NCBI GenBank assembly: GCA_051453625.1
Contig: JBOZIK010000001.1
Location: 160,894,890 to 160,958,889 of the forward strand
Direction: 5' to 3'
From: Welwitschia mirabilis
Lineage: Eukaryota; Gnetophyta; Gnetopsida; Welwitschiales
Length of the DNA stretch: 64,000 nucleotides
In this document: piece by piece, positions 55,427 to 64,000 of the stretch
How the letters are laid out: each line of letters opens with the position of its first letter
Numbering within the stretch: position 1 is the first letter of the stretch
The notes under the pieces: generated by a model
Database searches by the model: none
The model's input: only the letters and a program-made list of their open reading frames with translations
Told to the model about the DNA's origin: nothing
Made by a program: the position numbers and the translations under genes

Positions 55427-56419
55427 ACTAAACTCTCTATTAGGTCTAAAAATGTAATACAAAAATTTTCATATTACAATTATAATTCTACTACTGAGGT
55501 TTTAGATGCCTTGGATTCCTTCATCATTGACATCAGTAAAGATTATTTTGAAAGCAATTTCATTCCTCCAAGATTTAATCTTTTTATTTCTCACTTAGTA
55601 AGTGAATATCTGAGTTTGAAAACTAAAGAATTATGTTAGTAGCTCAATTATGGGAAATCAACTTGCAACATTTCTTTAAGTCAGCTAGCTAGACATATGT
55701 AGGTGCTCAAGAAGAAAGTCGATTAACTTCAAAGCACTAACCCTATTTTAGTCTTTACTACACCAAGTTTTGATAAAAAAAATATAGAGAGGATAATATG
55801 GAATGCTAAACCTTATTAAAACTTTTAGTTATCCCACTTAGAGGAAATTAATATGCCAATTAAACCTCTAAATGAGATGCATTTATTGCCCTTGGATGAG
55901 AATTCTATAGGGTCAACATCAAAGACTAGGCATTCTTATAAGAGAAATGAATTTTCTGGTCACTTTAAGAATTGAGTTTTCTAAGTTGAGGAGTATCCTA
56001 TTTAATGATTTGAAAGGTGTTTTTAGTCTTATTGCTATAAATGAATATAATAACTACCTTGCTTAATAAAGTTTTTGATTCTTATTTCAAATAAATTATC
56101 TTTCACTATTTTTACTTTATTATGAACACATCTATTCTGTTAAAGGAAATTCAAACTAAACAATTTATCAAATAGTTAAGATCATGTAATTTATTCTAAA
56201 TATTTGAATCTTTCTCTTAGCTTAAATAAAATTTAATAATTATGCATGCTATTGAATTGAAAATATTCAGATACAAATTCCATCATAGACTAGAATATTC
56301 GATTCTACTTTCTTTTTCTTTTCTAATCTCTAGTTGTGATAAGGTTCTAGTTTTGATAACTAGCTTTGTCTCAGATAACTCCTAGGATACAACTATTCCT
56401 TCACTTTTTATTCTTCACG
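55427..56419. other. 3' noncoding part of element C, nothing else recognised
   Basis: AT-rich, no ORF of note. By analogy with elements 1-3 it is the stretch between the conserved block and the polypurine tract. Confidence 0.35.
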
Positions 56420-56481
56420 GCTTAGATTAATCACAATTAGAAGAGCGCAACTACTGTCAGAGGAGTAAGGACCTACAGGAT

Positions 56482-56566
<85 letters not shown>

Positions 56567-56720
56567 CTTCTCTCTCTTCAGATACGTATATCTAGATTGT
56601 GACTAACTGACCCCTTAATGGAGTTCTCATAGCTACCATATTGTAATACTAAAGAACCCTCTTGGGAATATTTACCTTGATATACTTGTGATAGAAAATT
56701 ATGGTTTTTTTAACCTCTTT
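56420..56720 (-). other. Conserved 3' noncoding block, copy 4, split by a microsatellite
   Basis: On the minus strand: CACAAGTATATCAAGGTAAA, ATGGTAGCTATGAGAACTCC, GGGGTCAGTTAGTCAC, then the microsatellite, then GTAGGTCCTTACTCCTCTGA. The order matches copies 1-3, with the simple repeat inserted before the GGTCCTTACT part. Confidence 0.6.
56487..56578. repeat. (TC)n microsatellite
   Basis: Uninterrupted TC from 56487 to 56559 (over 36 repeats), then imperfect TC-rich sequence to 56578. Confidence 0.98.
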
Positions 56721-57644
56721 AAATGATTCTCATAAGGTATTCTGTTATGTGATGGAATGTGTCTCCTTAATTTTCTTAATAAAGATAATGCACAATTTCC
56801 TATTAAAGACTTATTAAGTTAACTTCTTATTTTGTAATCATTTCATTTATCTTAAACAACTTGGTAAATTGCTAGACTGAATAAACTTTAAATAAATAAC
56901 ATGTCCTTTTATTATCTAATTCTAGAGCTTTATTTTAGAGGTAGATTAAAAGTATTCTTTTCATCCTCTCAGGGTTTCCTAAATAATTATGCATGGATTT
57001 ATTATCATAATACATTCTTACTCTTTGCCCATTAACTTGGCAAGTTAGTTTTTCATCAAAATCATATATCCTATGGCTCTATTCCCTAGAATTTTTATTA
57101 TAGCATAGGATCCTTATCAGTTTCATTCATATTTTTGTTTTTAATGGATTTTCTTAGGATCATAAATTAATACAAAATATTTTATATTAAAATTTATTTT
57201 TTTGATTCTGTTATGTTGATGTAATATAGTTTTTTATTGTATAAGTTCTTTACATAGAAGAGCTTCTTTTCTATTTTCATCTAAAATATTCATGTTTTCT
57301 ATTCATTCTTTTTGAGATGTGTCTAAATTATATTTTAATTCTTTAGCCAACCTAAATGTTTTTATTCTAAATTTAATTGGAAAAATAGCTCTTTTTCTAT
57401 AGACTAGTTCATATGGAGTAAACACTGTAGTATGTTTCTAAGTTATTTTGTAGTCCCATAGAGCTTTATTTAATTTACCAACCTAATTAGTTTTCTTATT
57501 GGTTATAACATTTGTTAATATTCTATTGAACTCTTTTTTAGTTACTTCAGCTTGACCATTGGATTGAGGGTAAGAGGTAGTAGAGACTTTGTAATGGATT
57601 CTAAACTTGGTTAAACATTTCTCAAAGGCTTCACTAGTAAAGTT

Positions 57645-57724
57645 AGTTTTTTTATATGATATAAGACTTTGGATAGCTTCAAACAGTTTTTTTATATGAT
57701 ATAAGACTTTGGATAGCTTCAAAC
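57645..57724. repeat. Perfect 40-bp tandem duplication
   Basis: AGTTTTTTTATATGATATAA to TCAAAC is present twice, head to tail (57645-57684 and 57685-57724), within the integrase relic. Confidence 0.9.
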
Positions 57725-58135
57725 TGATAGATAATATTTTAAGGAAAAAGTTAACTACAGTTTGGGAAGAATAAATTGTTACAGCCTCAGCTCAGCCCAT
57801 TCAGTGAAGTAACTAATATAGACAAAAATGTATTTCTTTTCAAAGGATAAGGGATTGATATTATAATAGAATCTATTCTCCAAACATTAAAAGCTTTAAT
57901 TGTTTGAATCCATTGTTATGGCATTTATAACTTTTGGCTAAATGTGCCTTCTCTCTAACATTTATCACAACCTTGAACATAATTATTTGTATCTTTGATA
58001 ATTATTTGTATCTTTGAATATGGTGGGTTAATAATATCACCTATGGGGAATTTTTATTCCTATTCTTTTTACACCATAATGTCCTCCTCTTTCTCCCTCA
58101 TGTGCTTCTTTTAAAATTTCTCTTTGCAAGTTTTC

Positions 58136-58285
58136 TTCTTACAAGTAAAATATTACCCTCTTTTATAACTTAATATGAAAGTAAAATATTACCCTCTTTT
58201 ATAACTTAATATAAAAGAGAATGTAAAAATTATCTTTTTCCTTCATATTAAGTTATAAAAGAGGGTAATATTTTACTTGTAAGAA
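58136..58285. repeat. 44-bp perfect inverted repeat with an extra direct copy
   Basis: 58136-58179 is the exact reverse complement of 58242-58285. In the 62-bp loop lies a further direct copy (about 58176-58213) of most of the arm (AAGTAAAATATTACCCTCTT onward). The right arm in minus orientation belongs to the integrase reading frame (FLTSKILPSFIT), so it is probably the original. Confidence 0.9.
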
Positions 58286-58329
58286 AGTTGGTAATGTTAA
58301 GATACCATGGATGTGTGGTTACCTAAAAA

Positions 58330-59113
58330 ATGTGCTTAGCTAGAAACTCATCCCCTATGTTGATCTGCTCTTCATTTGGAAACTCTAACCTTAATAGGTA
58401 ATCTACTACCACATTCTCTGTCCCTTTCCTATCAGCAATTTTTAAATCAAACTCCTACACTAATAATATCCATCTAATAATTATGGATTTGCTTCTTTCT
58501 TATTCATTAGAAATCTAATGGTACTATGATTAGTATGAACTTTCAATTCATAATCTAAAATATANNNNNNNNNNNNNNNNNNNNNNNNNNNNNNNNNNNN
58601 NNNNNNNNNNNNNNNNNNNNTATAATTTTGTTGATCTAGTTTGAAGTTATTACTTATGTAAGCAATGTTATAAGGTTTATTGTCTTCATCTTTCTATCTT
58701 AAAACTACTCCCATAGCATGTTTAGATTCATCAGTCATAATGTGAAATGGTCTTGTTCAATCTGAACCTTGTAGAATAAGTGCTCATCAAAGTTTATCTT
58801 TTAAGGTTTGGTAGGCATTTTAACATTCCTCAGTCTAATAATATTCTACATCGCTTTGTATAAGATTACTCAAAAGTTTAATGATTTTAGTAAAACTAGA
58901 TATGAATCTTCTATAATATCCAACATCTTCTAGGAAAGATCTTAACTCTTTTAGTTTGGTTGAGAATGGAATATCTTTTATAGCTTTGATTTTTGATTCA
59001 TTAGTTTTAATCCTCTTTTTAGATTTTTTTTGTCTTAACACTATGACTTCTGTCACCACAAGATGACTTTTTAACCAGCTAAGTCTAAGGAATTTTTCCT
59101 TGCATCTTTTCAA
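58330..59113 (-). pseudogene. RT connection and RNase H relic, element C
   Basis: The open frame 58835-59113 reads RCKEKFLRLSWLKSHLVVTE, IKAIKDIPFSTKLKELRSFL then EDVGYYRRFI, the thumb/connection of gypsy RT (IxxLPxPxxxKxxRSFLGxxGYYRRFI). RNase H follows: EECQNAYQTLKDKL, MTDESKHAMGVVLR, VHTNHSTIRFLMNKKEANP, EFDLKIADRKGTENVVVDYL. A 56-N gap lies at 58565-58620. Confidence 0.7.
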
Positions 59114-59154
59114 AAATTTTTCAGTAACTTAAGTAACTTATTAAAGTCCTTTCT

Positions 59155-59620
59155 AAATGTTGAAAAATCATCTATAAATACTTTGACGGATTGTCTTATT
59201 ATATCTTAAAAAATACTATTTACTAAACTTTGAAAAGTAGTAGGAGTATTACATAGTCCAAATAGAAGTACTTTATTAGCATAATTACTCCAATGATAAG
59301 TAAAAGTTATGTTGGCTTGGTCCTCTAAAGCTATAGGAATCTGATTATAGATACTATATCCATTTAGAAAGCTATAGTATTAATGTCTATATATTCTTTT
59401 TAAAACTTGATCAATAAATAAAAGAGAAAAATGATCTTTATAAGTTACTATATTTAACGTTTTGAAGTCTATACACACCCTCTGTTTATTTCCTTTATTT
59501 AGTACAACTATTATAGGACTAACTATTTTGAATTAGATATTAGGTAAATGAATCTTAATTCCAAGAGTTTAAAAATTTATTATTTAATTATCTCTTGCAT
59601 ATGTGAATTACATCTTCTTT
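59155..59620 (-). pseudogene. Reverse transcriptase relic, element C
   Basis: One frame of about 140 codons with three stops: VSPIIVVLNKGNKQRVCIDF, LNIVTYKDHFSLLFIDQVL, YYSFLNGYSIYNQIPIALED, LLFGLCNTPTTFQSL and VKVFIDDFS. The catalytic DD of the last motif is intact. The first catalytic Asp in FLDGYS is changed to Asn (FLNGYS). Confidence 0.8.
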
Positions 59621-59974
59621 CTAATTGCCAATTTGATTTAATAGAATTGTCTAAATAGATTCTATGTTGGCAGATTTTCAAATCTATCCCTTTAATATCT
59701 GTATGATTCCAAGTAAAGGCTCCTTTTCTTTTAATCAACAATTTTTTACCTTCTAAGGATGAGTTAAAAAACTATTTATGATCAAAGATTTATTACGAGC
59801 TACATCCATATGTTCTATCCCTTTCTTAAGAGGAGGATTTTTTAGTTCTTGAGTTGCTAAATAGTCTTCCTCATATTTCTCTTCCTTTTGTTTATTTAAA
59901 ATCAAATTAAATTCTTATGTTAGAATTGTAGTGGTTCTTGATTTTGTGTTCTATATAGTTTCTTTAATAATCAC

Positions 59975-61600
59975 TGCATTAGAAAGTTTGATCTCTTTTT
60001 TAAATCTTCAAAAGTAATTTCCATTACTCCTCTTNNNNNNNNNNNNNNNNNNNNNNNNNNNNNNNNNNNNNNNNNNNNNNNNNNNNNNNNNNNNNNNNNN
60101 NNNNNNNNNNNNNNNNNNNNNNNNNNNNNNNNNNNNNNNNNNNNNNNNNNNNNNNNNNNNNNNNNNNNNNNNNNNNNNNNNNNNNNNNNNNNNNNNNNNN
60201 NNNNNNNNNNNNNNNNNNNNNNNNNNNNNNNNNNNNNNNNNNNNNNNNNNNNNNNNNNNNNNNNNNNNNNNNNNNNNNNNNNNNTTCTCTGAGATCTACA
60301 AGTGCTTCTACTTTGAGTTTTCCATCTATTTTTACATCTATCATAGGTGCTTTAGGATCACTATACTTTTCATGTCGTCTGTTTTAAAGAACTTTCATGG
60401 AACCTAAGAAACTTGATTCCTCCTTACCATTTTAATTTGTTTTTCTTTTTTACTCTCTTTTGTATTTTTATGTTTTGAGTATATGCTCTTCCTCTATTTC
60501 CAATACATAGGCATGTCTTTTAATATTTTTAAAAGAGGTATTAATATTTTTATTTCTTCTAATATCATTGTTAAATATTCTATATATTTTTCAACTTTTG
60601 GATATTTCTATTTGTTTACTTCTCGATAAAAAAGGTAAATAATCTACTGAGGTATCCTTCATTATTTTTCTTTTAACCTCTTCATCTTCTTTATCTAGGA
60701 CGTTACTTGAATTCACATTATTTTTTTTTGATTCATACATTACTTTTNNNNNNNNNNNNNNNNNNNNNNNNNNNNNNNNNNNNNNNNNNNNNNNNNNNNN
60801 NNNNNNNNNNNNNNNNNNNNNNNNNNNNNNNNNNNNNNNNNNNNNNNCTATGTCAAAAAGTTTGATCTATTTTTTAAAATCTCCCAGACTAATTTCCATT
60901 ATCCCGTCTTCTAAAATAAACACTACCATCTATAGTAGCCATTCACAATCTCCCAAGAATCATTACATGAGTATTTCCTTAAAATAGATAAAACCTTGGA
61001 GTTATATGCATATATCCTTTAGAAATTCTTCTGTCATAACTGTTGAGCTACCTGCTAAGTAAACTTTTTCTTGGTAAGGTATTAATTTTGGTTTTCCTAA
61101 TTATTCATAAGTTTTATAGCCCATAACATTAATACTTGCTCCAAGATCTCCAATTACTTCTACTTTCATTTTTCCATCTATTTTCACATCTATCATAGAT
61201 TTTTTGCAATCACTATACTTTTCATGTTATTTATTTTTAAGAACTTGTATGAAAGCCCAAGAAACTTAATTCTTTCTTACTATTTCAATTTATTTTTCTT
61301 TGCATACTCTTTTTTTTATTTTTCTATTTTGAGGACATACTCTTTATTTGTTTCCAATAGATAGGTTGTGTTTCAATAATTTTAAAAGATGTATTAATAT
61401 TTTTATGTCTTATAATATCCTAATTAAATATTCTATATTTTTTTTAACTTTTGGATGTTCTATTTGATTACTTCTCATTGGAAAAGGTAAAGAATCTACT
61501 GAGGTATCATTCATTATTTTTATTTTAGTCTCTTTCTCTTTTTTATGTAGGGAGTTTCTTGAATTGTTATTCTTTTTTTGTGATTCATATGTCACATTTC
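59975..61600 (-). repeat. Tandem duplication of about 0.86 kb in the gag-protease region of element C
   Basis: 59975-60747 and 60850-61600 are two diverged copies: GTTTGATCT..TTTTTAAA, TCCATTA, the MIDVKIDGKLKVEALVDL / MIDVKIDGKMKVEVIGDLGA coding pair, and ATCTACTGAGGTATC all recur in order. Gaps at 60035-60284 (250 N) and 60748-60847 (100 N) fall inside. Spacing of matching words is 852-874 bp. Confidence 0.75.
60900..61260 (-). pseudogene. Aspartic protease relic, element C
   Basis: MIDVKIDGKMKVEVIGDLGA then SINVMGYKTYE; DLGAS, with the catalytic Asp, is at 61134-61148 and intact. It continues KVYLAGSSTVMTEEF and LGRL-like residues. A partial second copy of the active-site region (VEALVDLRE) is at 60285-60350. 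The order is consistent with protease lying after gag and before RT. Confidence 0.65.
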
Positions 61601-61899
61601 ATTTCTTAGAACTAGTGGTTACTACCTTTGGTTGAGGTTGAGTAGGAATCTTTCCTTCTTTTCTTTCAATTTTTGAAATATTCTCTTTGTCCTTTTAAAT
61701 CTTTATTTTTCTAATCTCTATAGTAATCATATTACTCTTACCTCTTTGACTATACATACCTTTATAAAGGTCTCTCCATTTTTCCTTTTCATTTTCTACT
61801 TTGGTAAGGATATAGTTTCTTTCTAGTTTGAGGTTGATTACTAGAATTGAGATCCAATATATTTATATCTAACCACTAAAAAAAATTCTTACATTTAAG

Positions 61900-62640
61900 G
61901 GTATATTGTTTTATCATGATTGTCTTCCCCATAGTATTCACATGTAGATTATGTTTCTTCCTTAAAGTGTTGTGTAGCTAACCAATCAAAATTTTCTACC
62001 ATGTTATCAGTCATATTTTTAGCTACTTCTTTTGTGAGACTGATATGTTTTGAGCTATATACACTACCATCTAGTTTTGTGGTACATACTTTCTTTACTT
62101 TCTTCTTCTTGTTCTCTTGACCCCATCCTTAACTGATGTTATAAAACTAAGTAATGGCTTCTCCTCCTTCTTAGACATTCTTGGTTTTGATGCTTCCTTT
62201 ATATAATAAGTATGATTCCTTTAATGTATAACTCCGTAGTCCTATAAGTAAGGATCTGATTCATTCCATAGACATGATTTGATGATTAGGACCTTTAGCT
62301 AATAATATGTTATACCTATCCATGAATTCATTAAATCTTTCATTATCACTTTGTTTAATGTTGAGGATTTATTCTCTTAAATCTTTAACCATTTTCATGG
62401 TTGAAATTTAGCTATAAAAGCATTTCTAAGGAAACTAGTAAACTAAAAGTATGATTAGGATTTCTATGATACCATAATTGAACATCTCCTTTAAGGAAAA
62501 AGGAAAATATCTTAGAAAGTTAGATTCTGAGTCAGGATAATTAGTTTTGCAAAAAGCATCAAATATGCTTAGGTGTAATTGGGGTCCTTTTGATATTTTA
62601 CCTTTAAAAGTAGGTATTACGATAGTACTTGTGTTTCTTA
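61900..62640 (-). pseudogene. gag relic with retrotransposon capsid domain, element C
   Basis: SESNFLRYFPFSLKEM, then in another frame FIAKFQP*KWLKI, KDLRE*ILNIKQSDNERFNE, FMDRYNILLAKGPNHQI and IRSLLIGLRSY follow the retrotransposon gag capsid pattern (LFPFSLxGxAxxWY, FxxxFxP, LRxEIxxFxQxxxESxxExxxRFxxLLxxCPxH, FYxGL). Basic residues follow (KKKKVKKVCTT). It would build the particle shell. Several stops and shifts. Confidence 0.7.
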
Positions 62641-63090
62641 CTTCATCTAGTTACTGTAGGGCTATAGGATTGATAGGACTTAAATCATATAACCAATGGG
62701 TATCATGATTTAATGGTCTTAAATCTCCATCATCTTCCCAATAACATCCTATTACAACTCTTTTTTTTAGATTTTCTAACCTAAACTGCTTGAGAAGATT
62801 CTCCTGGTAAGTTGAGTGATGTAAGAATTCTACACAATCATTACTTAAGTTAAATCATCAATCCAAAAAAGATTTGCTCTTTTACCATATTTTTTAAGGT
62901 TACTTCATCTTTTGTAAAATCATCTTCTTCTACCTTCAATTTAACAGTACTTCCGGTCTACTCATCTAGACCATATTTATATGGATCTTTAATGTACTTG
63001 CCTCTTTCATCTCATCATTTTCCTTGACTATCTTGTTGCATAGCACTTTTCTTCATCTCTGCTAGTTGACTTTAGAGCAACCCTCCTTCT

Positions 63091-63100
63091 AATGCCAAAA
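63091..63100 (-). other. Primer-binding-site relic, element C
   Basis: The minus strand reads TTTTGGCATTAGAAGGAGGG next to an LTR end CCATCCATCA. This is the position and start (TTTTGGC) of the Athila/Tat tRNA-Asp-type site, otherwise diverged. Confidence 0.5.
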
Positions 63101-64000
63101 TGATGGATGGTTTATATGATAAAATAAGCATAAAAAGTATCACAAAATAATATTAGAAACTGTAAAATAATACTGGAAGAATGTAGAAACTATGCTACAA
63201 CTAACTTGAAATAAGCACACATCATCAAATAAAAATACATCAAAGGCCTACTAAAGAACTAGTTAAAACCTAATGATTTAGTTTAAAATTCATCATTATA
63301 ATAGTCTTGTGATGAAATTACTTGAACTAGTTAGATTATTTATTGAAGCTTAATTACTATGTACATATATCACACTTGGGGGGTGGGGGGGGATAATGAA
63401 AGAAATAAACTTGACAGAAGTTAAATAGACTACTGAGTAATACTTATTTCTAAGTACTAAAATTATCTTAGTTTATATTTAGCTACACAAACAAGAGAAA
63501 GATAGAAGTAATATTACTTTTTCAAGTAATAAGGTATGTAAATAATGATATTCAAATGCTTTTCAACTTTATATTAAAATTCAAAGTATTACATAAAGGT
63601 GAGATAACAACTATGTTCTCTTTTGCTGATAACACTATGAAGTGCAGGAAAATGCTAATGACACCTTTATAGGATAGCTATAGTTTCCTAACTTAACCTT
63701 TTTGCCTTGTATTCTTAGAAACCTTTTTGTTAAAAAGATTTCCACCTTTGTTGGTGATCATATTCTTACACAATTGTTAGTTTTTCTATTTTCATTCTTT
63801 GATCCTAATAAATAGGTATATGGTTGGGGTTGTTATGCTGATTCACTACCTTAACCTTCTCTCTCATCTTCATGCCTCTTAGCATCTTGTACATGAAACA
63901 CAATTATGAAATATATGCATACTAACCTAATAATATACTAACTAACTAATCTATTGATTATTAAGAATAAAGATAGATAAAAACATCTATTTACTAATAA
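63101..64000 (-). mobile_element. 5' LTR of element C (partial)
   Basis: Begins TGATGGATGG on the plus strand, so the minus-strand LTR ends CCATCCATCA. A minus-strand TATA-like CCTATAAAGG lies near 63663-63673, making 63101-63660 R-U5. A G-run occurs at 63378-63392. The last 91 bases (63910-64000) match 46650-46740. Confidence 0.6.

Larger units (their letters stand above)
56990..58330 (-). pseudogene. Integrase relic, element C
   Basis: HPWYLNITNFLTSKILPSFI begins the integrase. The zinc-finger region reads LKEAHEGERGGHYGVKR (about 58075-58115), then PTIFKDTNN and CDKC. The core end, 57483-57722, is open and reads TSEAFEKCLTKFRIHYKVST then TSYPQSNGQAEV, keeping the catalytic Glu. Next are TPYELVYRKRAIFPIKF and FNIKYFVLIYDPKK, then GSYAIIKILGNRAIGY near 57060-57115 in place of the GPF/Y module. 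The region around 57.6-58.3 kb contains perfect local duplications and an inverted repeat that break the frame. Confidence 0.7.
56990..64000 (-). mobile_element. Athila/Tat LTR retrotransposon on the minus strand, 5' part (element C)
   Basis: Right to left: 5' LTR (from 63101, running off the window), primer-site relic, gag, protease, RT, RNase H and integrase, followed by the conserved block at 56420-56720. Domain order is Ty3/gypsy. RT words (YYSFLNGYSIYNQIPI) and integrase words place it in the Athila/Tat clade. The RT active site FIDD is intact, unlike in element 3, but stops and local duplications make the copy inactive. The 3' LTR could not be delimited. Confidence 0.75.

Noticed and set aside
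1-64000. tRNA, rRNA or snRNA genes
   Set aside because: I looked for GTTCGA-type B boxes with paired A boxes and for rRNA-like GC-rich blocks and saw none; a covariance-model scan would be needed to exclude degenerate copies.

Overview
This window looks like intergenic DNA from a seed plant with a large genome. It is strongly AT-rich and broken by assembly gaps. It is almost entirely old, stop-riddled retrotransposons: Ty3/gypsy elements of the plant-only Athila/Tat clade, Ty1/copia pieces, and one plant-type L1 LINE whose ORF1 has a DUF4283-like domain plus a CCHC knuckle and whose ORF2 ends in zf-RVT. No intact protein-coding gene is visible. No tRNA, rRNA or CRISPR array was seen, and nothing bacterial. 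The species cannot be named from the sequence.

Layout. 1-465: end of a minus-strand LTR element with an initiator-Met tRNA primer site. 466-3020: the least repeat-like stretch, with a possible 5' gene fragment on the minus strand (noncoding first exon, intron, start codon in a good plant context). 3020-6996: AT-rich relic DNA. 7002-19139: an Athila-like element carrying three LTR copies inside one 5-bp target duplication. It is non-autonomous: pol is replaced by an acidic ORF and an unknown ORF made of two related modules, and only the last piece of integrase remains. 19809-27002: a second element of the same family with gag and protease but no RT. Its 3' LTR is cut short and it is flanked by a 90-bp copy of its own left flank. 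27250-29819: minus-strand integrase and copia relics. 29920-35537: 3' part of a fuller Athila-like element (RT, RNase H, integrase, 3' LTR). 35772-38561: gag and protease of another gypsy element. 38680-40858: a short copia-like LTR pair whose U3 holds a phased array of GGGCGACCG motifs. 41149-46740: a decayed minus-strand LTR element, interrupted by the L1 at 46773-52583 or beyond. 53408-64000: a minus-strand Athila/Tat element (gag, protease, RT, RNase H, integrase) whose 5' LTR runs off the right edge.

Most unusual signals. (1) A dyad unit of about 40-50 bp, TGTCRTCC..ATGACA..GGAYGACA, occurs about 25 times in LTRs and leaders of the Athila-like family, typically in U3 upstream of the TATA box. 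(2) The copia-like LTR has about 20 GGGCGACCG copies at a 22-bp pitch, and its two LTRs differ by exactly one and three pitches. (3) The L1 has an extra coding relic between ORF2 and its 3' UTR that ends in a J-domain-like segment with HPD changed to HSN. (4) A noncoding block between integrase and the polypurine tract is shared by four elements.

Most calls rest on reading translated motifs by eye. Boundaries given by target duplications, LTR termini and gaps are firm. Domain edges inside decayed pol genes are approximate.
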